Assembly (NCBI GenBank): GCA_039806065.1 | Contig: JBDKJS010000182.1 | Location: 1-17,073 of the forward strand | Direction: 5' to 3' | Source of the DNA: JBDKJS01 sp039806065 | Lineage (GTDB): Bacteria > Bacteroidota > Bacteroidia > AKYH767-A > 2013-40CM-41-45 | DNA: 17,073 bases | Part shown: piece by piece, positions 1-7,902 of the stretch | Position numbering within the stretch: the first letter of the stretch is position 1 | Layout of the letters: each line of letters starts with the position of its first letter | Notes under the pieces: model-generated | What the model was told of the DNA's origin: nothing | Database searches by the model: none | The model's input: only the letters and a program-made list of their open reading frames with translations | Program-made: the position numbers and the translations under genes

Positions 1-487
1 GTATAGCCAATCTATAATGACTAACTTTTGTTAATTCACTAAGGCCACTACTAACCATATACCATCCCAAAAAACCTTGAATTCCTCCTAATAAAAAAAG
101 ACTAAGTGCTTTTCGCTTATTCACTTTATCTATTTTGTGATAGATAATGAAATAGATAAAAGGGATTATGAAAACCAGCCCTAAAACACGGGCAATGAGG
201 CGATGAAAATACTCCCAAAAGTAAATTTGCTTAAAATCAGCAAGGGTAAAATCGTAATTGATTAATTTAAATTGAGGGATGTCTTTGTACTTTTCGAATT
301 CTTGTTGCCAAGTAGCTTCACTAAGGGGCGGAATGGTCCCAGTAATTGGTTTCCATTCTGTAATACTCATGCCTGAACCTGTTAGCCGTGTTATTCCCCC
401 TATTACAACCATTAAAAATATTAAAATTGCCCCAGCTAAATACCATCTGGCTATTGGTTCAAGAGTGTAATTATTTTTTATTTCCAT
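1..487 (-). CDS. ctaA: Heme A synthase, COX15/CtaA family (partial, C-terminus outside window)
   Basis: Integral membrane enzyme that oxidises the C8 methyl of heme O to a formyl group, giving heme A for aa3-type cytochrome oxidases. I translated the open minus-strand frame by hand: 162 codons are visible, roughly half of the family's usual 330-350 residues, and the rest lies left of the window. Visible family marks are GGITRLTGSGMSITEWKP at residues 30-47, a membrane segment at about 15-31, EYFHR at 92-96 with a conserved histidine (H95, likely heme ligand), a second hydrophobic stretch at about 100-116, and QGFLGWYMVSSGL followed by SHYRLA (H157). This pattern is that of the COX15-like (type 2) synthases of proteobacteria, mitochondria and Bacteroidota. 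The start is the ATG at 487-485; no in-frame start lies just upstream. It is divergent from the DUF1800 gene. The family assignment is firm; the symbol could equally be written cox15. Confidence 0.93.
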   Translation of the reverse strand, partial: MEIKNNYTLEPIARWYLAGAILIFLMVVIGGITRLTGSGMSITEWKPITGTIPPLSEATWQQEFEKYKDIPQFKLINYDFTLADFKQIYFWEYFHRLIARVLGLVFIIPFIYFIIYHKIDKVNKRKALSLFLLGGIQGFLGWYMVSSGLSELTKVSHYRLAI

Positions 488-512
488 AAATATTGGATGG
501 CTTTCATACGTA

Positions 513-520
513 CAAAAGTA
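513..520 (-). promoter_or_regulatory. Putative -7 box of the cox15/ctaA promoter
   Basis: Read on the minus strand the sequence is TACTTTTG, a full match to the Bacteroidota -7 consensus TAnnTTTG. It lies 25 nt before the ctaA ATG and 5 nt before an out-of-frame ATG at 507. No good TTTG -33 box is visible at the usual spacing. The -33 region would overlap the divergent promoter of the DUF1800 gene. Confidence 0.45.
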
Positions 521-541
521 AAGAATAAATGCTAAGCATCA

Positions 542-571
542 TTTGCTTGCGATTTCTTTATATTATATTTG
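542..571 (+). promoter_or_regulatory. Bacteroidota-type promoter of the DUF1800-DUF1501 operon
   Basis: TTTG at 542-545 and TATATTTG at 564-571 match the Bacteroidota -33 (TTTG) and -7 (TAnnTTTG) boxes, with an 18-bp spacer. The -7 box ends only 6 nt before the ATG at 578, so transcription would begin at or next to the start codon and the mRNA would be leaderless or nearly so. It is the best-matching complete promoter in the window. Confidence 0.65.
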
Positions 572-577
572 AAGTCA

Positions 578-1966
578 ATGATGGATCAACAACATGTTTT
601 ACATTTATTAAATAGAATAGGCTTTGGATATCATCCCAAACTAGTTCAGCTACTCTCCAAACAATCAAGAAACGAAACTGTTCAACAACTCTTTTTAGAA
701 TTTAATAAATCCATCCCATTGCAAGTGATAGACGATCAGCTTTCAAAGGCTGATTTCAAGAGCACTACACCAGAAGATCGTAAAGAGAAAAAGGAGCAAA
801 TTAAAGAACTCACCCATACATTAAATGCGGCTTGGTTTGCGCAGATTTGCGACTTCCAAAATGTAGTTAGAAATAGAATGGTTTACTTTTGGTTTAACCA
901 CTTTGTATGTAAATCTTCGAATATAGTTTTTGCACAACGTTATCATAATATCTTAATGGAACATGCTTTTGATAACTTAGCTTCGCTTACCATTGCTGTG
1001 TCACAGTCGGCTGCAATGTTGAGTTATTTAAATAATAGGCAAAACAGAAAGGAAGCTCCCAATGAAAACTTTGCAAGAGAATTACTTGAATTATATTTAT
1101 TGGGTCATGGAAACTATTCTGAATTGGATGTGAAAGAGGCTGCAAGGGCTTTCACTGGATGGCGATTTATTGGCAATGGAGTTTTTCAATTTAGAAGCAC
1201 TGACCATGATCATGGCATAAAAACTTTCTTAGGTCAAACTGGAAATTTTAATGGATATGATATCATTAGCATTTGCCTTCAACAGCAGGCATGTGCCCAC
1301 CACATAGCCAAATCTATTTATCTACATTTTGTGAATGATGAAGTGAATGATGATGAAGTCAATCAAGTTGCACAAAAACTGTTAAAATCCAATTACAATA
1401 TCTATGAAACCATGAAGTTTCTATTCAACAGTGATTGGTTTTATAGGGAAGAACACATCCAACAAAAATTAAAAACTCCCATTCAGCTCTTAGCAACTGT
1501 AGCAAATACTTTTAATGCGGTTCCTACTTCTAACGATAAGTTATGGAAACTCCAAAACTTGCTAGATGAGGTGATCATGTATCCTCCTAATGTAGGTGGA
1601 TTTCCGAAGGGAATGGCTTGGATAGATAGTGCATCTCTCATTCAAAGATTGAGATTGCCATCCATGTTGTTGAATGGTGGAATTTTAAATATGGATATGG
1701 AACAAGATGCAGCTGCTGAAGATCCATACATGATGCAACATAAATTACAATATCAAAAAAATGTGAGTCGCTATGAATGGCAAATGGATTGGAAAAAATT
1801 CGAAGCCAATTTTGTTGAAGGTAACAAATTGGAAAAGCTATCATTCATTCTATTTAATAATGCACTTTCAACTGAAGTCCTTTCATCACTATTTACAATT
1901 CATGAAAATAGTGCTAAGGTGATCGCACTTAAATTAATTTCACTTCCTGAATTTCAAATGTGCTAA
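578..1966 (+). CDS. DUF1800 family protein
   Basis: 462-residue protein of the DUF1800 family (PF08811), whose biochemical function is not established. The family hallmark NENFARELLELYLLGHG begins at residue 162 and leads into EAARAFTGW, ending near residue 195. A conserved helical N-terminal part (residues 1-120) and a C-terminal part with PPNVGGFPKG and a W-rich segment are also typical. I see no signal peptide. The frame is also open from a TTG at 569, but that codon lies inside the -7 box, so the ATG at 578 or the adjacent ATG at 581 is the likely start. The stop overlaps the next start (TAATG), so translation of the DUF1501 gene is probably coupled. DUF1800 genes very often sit directly before DUF1501 genes, which supports both calls. 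What the pair does in the cell is unknown. Confidence 0.9.
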   Translation: MMDQQHVLHLLNRIGFGYHPKLVQLLSKQSRNETVQQLFLEFNKSIPLQVIDDQLSKADFKSTTPEDRKEKKEQIKELTHTLNAAWFAQICDFQNVVRNRMVYFWFNHFVCKSSNIVFAQRYHNILMEHAFDNLASLTIAVSQSAAMLSYLNNRQNRKEAPNENFARELLELYLLGHGNYSELDVKEAARAFTGWRFIGNGVFQFRSTDHDHGIKTFLGQTGNFNGYDIISICLQQQACAHHIAKSIYLHFVNDEVNDDEVNQVAQKLLKSNYNIYETMKFLFNSDWFYREEHIQQKLKTPIQLLATVANTFNAVPTSNDKLWKLQNLLDEVIMYPPNVGGFPKGMAWIDSASLIQRLRLPSMLLNGGILNMDMEQDAAAEDPYMMQHKLQYQKNVSRYEWQMDWKKFEANFVEGNKLEKLSFILFNNALSTEVLSSLFTIHENSAKVIALKLISLPEFQMC

Positions 1967-3156
1967 TGAAAAGACGAACCTTCCTTACTAATACAGGTCT
2001 TGCAGTGTTGGGCAGCATGACTTTTCCTAATTTTTTAAAAGGAATAAAATTAGGCGATGAATTAGATGATAGGAGAGCTCTAGTAGTGATTCAACTTGGA
2101 GGCGGCAATGATGGATTGAATATGATAGTTCCCTTTGCTAATGATATTTACTATCGTGAAAGGCCCACTTTGTCACTAGGAAAGGCAGAAGTACTAAAAT
2201 TAAATGATGATTCAGGACTTAACGCACAGATGGCAGCACTGCTTCCATTTTACCATAATGGAGAAATGCTGATCATTAACGATGTAGGATATCCCGAACC
2301 TGATAGATCGCATTTTCGCAGTATGGATATTTGGCAAAGTGGTAGTGCCAGCAATGAAAGGATCAACACCGGATGGCTTGGCCGATTTGCTGATCAAGTA
2401 GAAGGCCCACTGGCTAAACACCATTTGCTGGAACTTAACGATAAATTAAGCTTGGCAGTGAAGGGAAAAACATACAAGGCTTTAGCATTTCAAAATGCGA
2501 ATAACTTTTATCACACCACTAGAGAGCCTTTTTTTACCGATGCAGCTACCATGCACCAGCATCAACATGACCATCATAAGGTAAGTTACCTTTATCACAC
2601 TTTGGCAGATGCTCAGCTAAGTGCAGCAGCGATAAAAGAAAAATTAAATTTTCAGCACTCTTCCTTTATTTATCCAAAAGAGCCACTTGCCAATCAATTG
2701 AAGCATGTAGCTGAATTAATTCAGGCATATATTGGTACCAAGGCCTATTATGTGGGAATGAGTGGATTCGATACCCATGTTCAACAAAAGGGAATTCAAA
2801 ATAAGCGATTGAAATCGCTAGCAGAATCGCTAGCTGTTTTTATATCAGATCTAAAACGAAACAAAAATTTTGACAATACCCTTGTAATGGTTTTTTCTGA
2901 GTTTGGACGAAGGGTAAAAGAAAACGCTGCTGGCGGCACCGATCATGGAACTGCAAACAATGTTTTGTTATTGGGTGGCCAACTAAAGAAAAAAGGAATG
3001 CTGAACGATATTAATAATCTATCAGATCTTGATGAAGGCGACTTAAAATATAAAGTTGATTTCAGAAATATTTATGCCACCATTTTAGATCGATGGTTAG
3101 ACACTCCAGCTTCAAATGTTTTATCAGGGGGAATTAATTACTTAAATTTTATTTAA
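1966..3156 (+). CDS. DUF1501 family protein with Tat signal
   Basis: 396-residue protein of the DUF1501 family (PF07394), distantly related in fold to the alkaline phosphatase/sulfatase superfamily; no activity is established for this pair. The N-terminus MKRRTFLTNTGLAVLG is a twin-arginine signal (RRTFL) with a short hydrophobic core, so the folded protein is predicted to cross the inner membrane. Family motifs are VVIQLGGGNDGLN at residues 40-52, SHFRSMDIWQSG, TGWLGR, MSGFDTHVQQ, and FSEFGRR (310-316) followed by GGTDHGTAN. The asparagine/aspartate and histidine residues in these motifs resemble metal-site ligands of the superfamily, but this is inference. The chosen start is the ATG overlapping the preceding TAA, because it places RR at residues 3-4 of a normal Tat signal; a GTG two codons upstream is less likely. 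The 3' end overlaps the convergent DUF4097-like gene by 15 bp. Confidence 0.92.
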   Translation: MKRRTFLTNTGLAVLGSMTFPNFLKGIKLGDELDDRRALVVIQLGGGNDGLNMIVPFANDIYYRERPTLSLGKAEVLKLNDDSGLNAQMAALLPFYHNGEMLIINDVGYPEPDRSHFRSMDIWQSGSASNERINTGWLGRFADQVEGPLAKHHLLELNDKLSLAVKGKTYKALAFQNANNFYHTTREPFFTDAATMHQHQHDHHKVSYLYHTLADAQLSAAAIKEKLNFQHSSFIYPKEPLANQLKHVAELIQAYIGTKAYYVGMSGFDTHVQQKGIQNKRLKSLAESLAVFISDLKRNKNFDNTLVMVFSEFGRRVKENAAGGTDHGTANNVLLLGGQLKKKGMLNDINNLSDLDEGDLKYKVDFRNIYATILDRWLDTPASNVLSGGINYLNFI

Positions 3157-3678
3157 CCGCCTCTTATTATTTTGAAGTGCTATAACTGTTTCTGGAGCTT
3201 CTATGATCACCATTTTATTACTTCTAGCTATTGTATTTAGTGAATTTGATGGAGTTGGGCAGTCAATTTTTCCAATACTAGATTTTAGTATTGATTTTCG
3301 GTTTGCATTCAAGGCATTTAGATCTGCAAGGATATTAGCAGTGGTACATTGAATATTTAATTGCTCATAGTTTCCACTTAATTTGATTTCGCCCGAGGTT
3401 TGACCAACTTCCAGTATGGCGCCAGCAGGAATAAAAATTTTAATTGACTGTTTGCTTCCTGCTGCCAATAAATCATTCACAAAATTTCTTTTGATCAATA
3501 TGCTTTTCCCTCCATCATAAATGCGTGCAGTAAGTGTTCCTGGTGGTAAGAATGCACTCTGAATAATAAGTTCATCCTTATCATGAGTTACAATTTCAAG
3601 TGAAGCCCTTAAAAATTGCAAATGAATTTTTGGATTTTTATTCAGTTTGAAAGATTGCCTAAAATGGGGGACGCTCAT
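3142..3678 (-). CDS. DUF4097-like beta-rich protein (hypothetical)
   Basis: 178-residue protein with no recognised enzymatic motif. The central part (about residues 70-135) alternates short beta-strands and turns, with an IPAGAILEVGQTSGEIKLSG segment and an NIQCTTANILADLNALNAN segment. This resembles the repeated strands of DUF4097 (putative adhesin/toastrack-like) domains, in which a value is described as free of 'frequency-like' stacked strands. The N-terminus (MSVPHFRQSFKLNKNP) is not a signal peptide and there is no membrane segment, so a cytosolic location is the simplest reading. Its last 15 bp overlap the 3' end of the DUF1501 gene on the other strand, so the two mRNAs would be complementary at their ends. 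A -7-like box lies 6 nt before its ATG. The DUF4097 link is a visual impression only; the gene itself is likely real because of its length and coding-like composition. Confidence 0.6.
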   Translation of the reverse strand: MSVPHFRQSFKLNKNPKIHLQFLRASLEIVTHDKDELIIQSAFLPPGTLTARIYDGGKSILIKRNFVNDLLAAGSKQSIKIFIPAGAILEVGQTSGEIKLSGNYEQLNIQCTTANILADLNALNANRKSILKSSIGKIDCPTPSNSLNTIARSNKMVIIEAPETVIALQNNKRRLNKI

Positions 3679-3684
3679 ATAAGG

Positions 3685-3692
3685 CTAAGGTA
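3685..3692 (-). promoter_or_regulatory. Possible -7 box of the DUF4097-like gene
   Basis: Minus-strand TACCTTAG differs from TAnnTTTG at one base. It ends 6 nt before the ATG at 3678, the same spacing as three other genes here. No clear TTTG is seen at the -33 position, so this rests on spacing and a near match only. Confidence 0.3.
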
Positions 3693-3795
3693 GAAAATTT
3701 GGATTCATGCCATCAGCTCCCAAACAGCATTTTTTGAGGTTTTTTTTCACATGGTTAATTATCGTTAAGGCTATGGCGACCAAATAGTTTTATGC

Positions 3796-3803
3796 TACTT
3801 TTA
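3796..3803 (+). promoter_or_regulatory. Possible -7 box of the M13 peptidase gene
   Basis: TACTTTTA differs from TAnnTTTG only at the last base. It lies 51 nt before the ATG, which would leave a leader ending in an A-rich stretch just before the start. Such A-rich, SD-less leaders are common in Bacteroidota. No convincing -33 box is visible. Confidence 0.3.
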
Positions 3804-3854
3804 CGCTCCATTTAATTGACTGATGATTAATGGAATCACTAAAAAAATAAAAAG

Positions 3855-5903
3855 ATGAAGATTAAAATTTATTCACTGATTGCGCTTGCTTTGACAGGCG
3901 TTACAATTAATTACGCTTGTAAGGATGCTCAATCTGGAAGTACAGGAAAAGGGATAGTACTTACAGATATTGACTCCACTGTCAAGCCAGGCGACAACTT
4001 TTTTTACTTCGCCACCGGTGGTTGGAGTAAAGCTAATCCCATTCCTGGAGATGAAACCCGTTGGGGAACTTTCAATGAGTTGAATCAAAATAACAAAGAG
4101 AACTTACGAAAAATTTTAGAGGAAGCAAGTGCAGTTAAGGATGCCAAAATTGGCACTTCACAACAACTGATCAGTGATTTTTACTATAGTGCAATGGATA
4201 CTACCACCATTGAAAAACTTGGCGCTACACCTTTAAAGGCCGATATGGATGCCATTGATGCTGTTAAGTCGGTAGATGAATTACTTGCAGTAGTTGCTGC
4301 AATGCATCGAAATGGAGATGCACCACTTTTTTCATTTTACGCATATCAAGATCCTAAAAATAGCGAAGTAGTAGTGCCGCAAATTTACCAAGGTGGACTA
4401 TCATTGCCCGATAGAGATTATTATTTAAAAGATGATGAACGCAGCAAAGAAATTAGAGCGGAATACAATAAGCATATCATTAATATGTTTAAACTCTATG
4501 GAGCTGATGAAGCAACGGCAGCTAAATACTCGCAGGCGGTGTTTGCTATTGAAAAAGATTTGGCCTCAAACAGCATGACCCGTGTAGAGCAGCGCGATCC
4601 TTTCAAAACATACAACAAAGTAACCATTGAAGATTTAAATAAACTAACCCCTAATATTAATTGGTTAGCAATGATGAATAATATTGGCGCAAAAACAGGA
4701 TTTGATTACCTGGTACTAGGCCAACCTAAATTTTTAACTACTATCAATGCAAAACTTCAAACCACGTCATTAGAAGATTGGAAGGTTTACCTCAAATGGC
4801 ATTTGCTCAGTGGCTCAGCTTCTTTACTAAGCAATGATTTTGTGATGGAAAATTTCCATTTTAATAATCAAGTAATAAGAGGCCAAAAAGAAATTAAGCC
4901 TCGCTGGAAACGAATGACCGATCTTTCTGACAACTTATTGGGAGATGCACTCGGTCAACTTTATGTAGCCAAATATTTCCCACCTGATGCAAAAAAGAAG
5001 GCAGAAGTTTTGGTGGATAACCTAATGGCAGCTTATAAAGAACGCCTTCAAAAATTAGATTGGATGAGTGATGCTACAAAAAGCAAAGCCCTTGAGAAAC
5101 TTTCAACTATTATCAGAAAAATAGGATACCCTGATAAGTGGAAGGATTATGCCAACCTTCAAATCAGTAGAGAGACACTTTATCAAAATGTAAAGAATGC
5201 TAGCACATGGGGTTTTGATTTTATGCTCAACAAAATTGGAAAGCCAGTTGATAAAACAGAATGGATTATGACACCTGCAACGGTCAACGCTTATTATAAT
5301 CCTTCCGTTAATGAAATAGTTTTTCCTGCTGGAATACTACAACCTCCTTTTTTTAATGCTCAAGCCGATGATGCAGTAAATTACGGTGCGATTGGAATGG
5401 TTATTGGCCATGAAGTAACACACGGGTTCGATGATGAAGGTAGAAATTATGATAGTAAAGGAAATTTAAACTCTTGGTGGACAAGTGAAGATTCAGCAAA
5501 ATTTGTAGCAAAGGCCAAAGTTGTAGTGGAACAGTATAATGCTTATACAGTTTTAGATTCATTGCATGTAAATGGTGAACTTACCCTTGGTGAAAATCTT
5601 GCCGATCTCGGAGGACTGTACATAGCTTATGAAGCATTCAAAATGACTGAGCAAGGAAGGAAAGAAGATAAAATTGATGGCTTTACTCCTGATCAAAGAT
5701 TTTTCTTGGGTTTTGCTAGAGTATGGGCGGGTAGTATATTGCCCAAGGAAGCAGCTAACAGAATACTTACTGACCCTCATTCACCGGCACAATACCGTGT
5801 AAATGGCCCACTTAGTAATATGGATGCATTTTATAAGGCCTTTGGTATTAAAGAGGGTGATAAAATGTTTAAGCCTGAGGCTCAAAGAGCCAAAATTTGG
5901 TAA
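3855..5903 (+). CDS. M13 family zinc metallopeptidase (PepO/neprilysin-like), probable lipoprotein
   Basis: 682-residue zinc endopeptidase of family M13, which cleaves oligopeptides; in bacteria these are usually periplasmic or surface enzymes. Zinc ligands are H519 and H523 with catalytic E520 in HEVTH, and E580 in ENLADLGG, where D584 is the usual orienting aspartate. The substrate-binding NAYY motif is at 478-481 and the C-terminus ends in AKIW, as is common in the family. Length matches a complete M13 protein: the N-terminal domain begins at the GDNFFYFATGGW segment. Residues 1-21 form a signal peptide followed by C22. The lipobox is weak (NYAC, no Leu/Val at -3), yet CKD after cleavage resembles the K-(D/E) lipoprotein export signals of Bacteroidota, so a surface lipoprotein is possible. 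The gene stands alone: it is divergent from the DUF4097-like gene and ends at a strong terminator. Confidence 0.95.
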   Translation: MKIKIYSLIALALTGVTINYACKDAQSGSTGKGIVLTDIDSTVKPGDNFFYFATGGWSKANPIPGDETRWGTFNELNQNNKENLRKILEEASAVKDAKIGTSQQLISDFYYSAMDTTTIEKLGATPLKADMDAIDAVKSVDELLAVVAAMHRNGDAPLFSFYAYQDPKNSEVVVPQIYQGGLSLPDRDYYLKDDERSKEIRAEYNKHIINMFKLYGADEATAAKYSQAVFAIEKDLASNSMTRVEQRDPFKTYNKVTIEDLNKLTPNINWLAMMNNIGAKTGFDYLVLGQPKFLTTINAKLQTTSLEDWKVYLKWHLLSGSASLLSNDFVMENFHFNNQVIRGQKEIKPRWKRMTDLSDNLLGDALGQLYVAKYFPPDAKKKAEVLVDNLMAAYKERLQKLDWMSDATKSKALEKLSTIIRKIGYPDKWKDYANLQISRETLYQNVKNASTWGFDFMLNKIGKPVDKTEWIMTPATVNAYYNPSVNEIVFPAGILQPPFFNAQADDAVNYGAIGMVIGHEVTHGFDDEGRNYDSKGNLNSWWTSEDSAKFVAKAKVVVEQYNAYTVLDSLHVNGELTLGENLADLGGLYIAYEAFKMTEQGRKEDKIDGFTPDQRFFLGFARVWAGSILPKEAANRILTDPHSPAQYRVNGPLSNMDAFYKAFGIKEGDKMFKPEAQRAKIW

Positions 5904-5926
5904 CAGTAATGGTTTTTAATTTTTAC

Positions 5927-5955
5927 AAGGCTGTCAATGTTGACAGCCTTTTTTT
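5927..5955 (+). terminator. Intrinsic terminator after the M13 peptidase gene
   Basis: The arms AAGGCTGTCAA (5927-5937) and TTGACAGCCTT (5940-5950) are perfectly complementary around a 2-nt centre (in practice a 4-6-nt loop). A run of seven T residues spans 5949-5955. It begins 23 nt after the M13 stop codon. The palindrome shows that the longest frame of the next gene (ATG at 5937) starts inside this hairpin and is not the real start. Confidence 0.9.
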
Positions 5956-5987
5956 ATCTTTATTCTTTAATAAGCCAATCATTCCTC

Positions 5988-7844
5988 ATGCTATTTTGTT
6001 GTAAATACGAATGGAAAATTATTCTCCTTTGGATGGTTATAGGCTTGCATGCAACAACCGGCACTGCAACGATAGAGCGTGTATCCATTCAGTATGGATA
6101 TGATCCAATTGATGCTACTTTATTTATACAAGCAGCTTTGAATGGTGTTGCCGATACTGTAGTTATTGATGATGTGGGGAGTGAATGGATGGTTGAACCA
6201 TTATTCATAACTCGAAATAATTTAACCATTGTTTTAGAGCATAATGTGGTGCTTAAGGCAAAATTGGGTTATGGCCCCAGCGACTGCTTAATTACTGCCG
6301 ATGCCAAACAGAACTTCAATATAATAGGTTATGGAGCTACAATGCAGATGCAGAAGTCAGAGTATGTATTGCTTAACGATAGCGAGTACCGCCATCTAAT
6401 TAAATTACTCGCGTGCAGTAATGTACTTTTATCCGGTTTACGTTTGGTCGATTCAGGAGGTGATGCAATTTACTTAGGTGCTAGTAATCAGGTTTCGATA
6501 GATTCAAGTTATTGTGCAAACATTAAAATATATAATTGTGAATTAGATAATAATTATCGACAAGGGATCAGTGTCATTTCAGTGGATGGCCTTGAAATTA
6601 GTCATTGCAACATTGCTAATACAAATGGAACCCTACCTGAGGCAGGTATAGACTTCGAACCAAATTTACCTTCGCAATTGCTCAGAAATGTTTACCTGCA
6701 TCATTGTAATATTACTGGCAATGCTGGCGATGGTATTAAATTGTATTTAGGTCTAGCCAATGATGATAGCCTTCAATTATTATTTGCAGATAATTATATA
6801 AGTGAAAATCAAAAATCGCAAGTAAATATTACTGATAATTTTTTCTTTGACACGCTATTGTGTGACGGCCACATTTCATTCGAACGGAATTTTATAGCTA
6901 ATTCAACTTATGAAGGAATTTATATTTCTAAAAGTGATCTCAAAATAAATTTACTATTTGAAGATTGCATTTTGCATAATACTGCTATGGATACTTCGCT
7001 TGGTTATATTAATGCACCAATTTTTTTTGAAACAATTGATTATACACAACCCAATATCACCCATGGTGGTGTTGAGTTTTTAAATTGCCTCATTGCAGAT
7101 AGCTATAATAGGAGTAGCATGATCAGTTATGGAAGCATCTGCAATAACCTTACTGGCAATCTATTTATAGTCAATAATTTTTTGCCTCAGCTGAACCTAA
7201 ATGGTACAAGTGCATCCATTCTATTAAGCGCCAACACCATCCCAATCTACCCTGCTACTGATCTTTATATAACCAGTGCTGATGACTATGCAACAGAAAA
7301 TAGTTTAGATGTTGCAAACCCACTATTGGTAAGAGTGGGCAATAATTTGTCAATGCCCTTGCCTGTGTTGCTCAGCTTTAGCGGTACAGCACAAATGTTT
7401 TTGGACTATCCTATACAACCTTTGGTGAGAGTAATTAAAGCCAATGCGCAATCACATACCGACACCCTTGAAGCCAATTATGATTTAATATTTGAACCTA
7501 CAGAAGACATCATCATAGCAGGTTTAAGTACCAATTATTATTCTTTGCAAGGAGTATATACCACTTGCTATATTTTAGCATCACCTACCAATGTTGTAAA
7601 TGCTACTGTACCACCCATCCAAATATTTCCAAACCCAATCCTAGCTGGGGAATCAGTCAAGGTCCAAACTAGGGAACCGATATTGAGTTGTAGGCTTACG
7701 GCCTCCAGTGGAAAAATAGTATGGTGTGCGGAGTATGCACCAACATTAAACACTACCATTCCTGCCTTCTCAGCCGGCAGCTATCTATTGACCGTAACAA
7801 CTATGGCCGGAAGTTACACAGTTCGGGTAATGGTGATAAACTAA
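5988..7844 (+). CDS. Secreted right-handed beta-helix protein with type IX secretion C-terminal domain
   Basis: 618-residue protein. The start at 5988 gives a signal peptide: positive stretch KYEWK, hydrophobic core IILLWMVIGL, probable cleavage after ATTGTA. A longer frame from 5937 starts inside the preceding terminator and spoils this pattern. Residues about 35-400 carry irregular pectate-lyase-like coils with N-rich turns and repeated 'xxIxxCxI' rungs, for example VLLSGLRLVDSGGDAIYLG, IKIYNCELDNN, LEISHCNIANTNG, GIDFEPN and VYLHHCNITGNAGDGIKLYLG. This fits the parallel beta-helix (PbH1) fold seen in polysaccharide lyases and adhesins; I cannot identify catalytic residues, so substrate and activity are unknown. 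Residues 544-618 form a type A T9SS sorting domain: IFPNP at the start, SSGKIVW in the middle, FSAGSYLLTVTT near the end. The protein should therefore cross the outer membrane through the type IX (Por) system and be released or anchored at the surface. Confidence 0.85.
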   Translation: MLFCCKYEWKIILLWMVIGLHATTGTATIERVSIQYGYDPIDATLFIQAALNGVADTVVIDDVGSEWMVEPLFITRNNLTIVLEHNVVLKAKLGYGPSDCLITADAKQNFNIIGYGATMQMQKSEYVLLNDSEYRHLIKLLACSNVLLSGLRLVDSGGDAIYLGASNQVSIDSSYCANIKIYNCELDNNYRQGISVISVDGLEISHCNIANTNGTLPEAGIDFEPNLPSQLLRNVYLHHCNITGNAGDGIKLYLGLANDDSLQLLFADNYISENQKSQVNITDNFFFDTLLCDGHISFERNFIANSTYEGIYISKSDLKINLLFEDCILHNTAMDTSLGYINAPIFFETIDYTQPNITHGGVEFLNCLIADSYNRSSMISYGSICNNLTGNLFIVNNFLPQLNLNGTSASILLSANTIPIYPATDLYITSADDYATENSLDVANPLLVRVGNNLSMPLPVLLSFSGTAQMFLDYPIQPLVRVIKANAQSHTDTLEANYDLIFEPTEDIIIAGLSTNYYSLQGVYTTCYILASPTNVVNATVPPIQIFPNPILAGESVKVQTREPILSCRLTASSGKIVWCAEYAPTLNTTIPAFSAGSYLLTVTTMAGSYTVRVMVIN

Positions 7845-7888
7845 TTTTTTTTAACTGATATTAAGTTTTTCAATGGAATTATTTTATG

Positions 7889-7896
7889 TTCATTTG
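7889..7896 (+). promoter_or_regulatory. Possible -7 box of the ABC permease gene
   Basis: TTCATTTG differs from TAnnTTTG at one base. It ends 6 nt before the ATG at 7903. A TTTTT run at 7866-7870 stands where the -33 box would be, with an 18-bp spacer. This predicts a leaderless mRNA. Confidence 0.35.
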
Positions 7897-7902
7897 TAAT
7901 AT

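Noticed and set aside
279..470. Plus-strand frame of 63 codons
   Set aside because: It is antisense to the heme A synthase gene, whose motifs are unmistakable.
569..577. TTG start for the DUF1800 gene
   Set aside because: The codon is part of the -7 promoter box, so it would not be transcribed; ATG codons at 578 and 581 follow directly.
1960..1965. GTG start for the DUF1501 gene
   Set aside because: The ATG at 1966 overlaps the upstream stop codon and gives a standard Tat signal; the GTG adds two residues without support.
5937..5987. Longer N-terminus of the beta-helix protein starting at the ATG at 5937
   Set aside because: The ATG lies in the centre of the terminator hairpin of the M13 gene, and the extension places 17 residues before a normal signal peptide. 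The ATG at 5988 is better.
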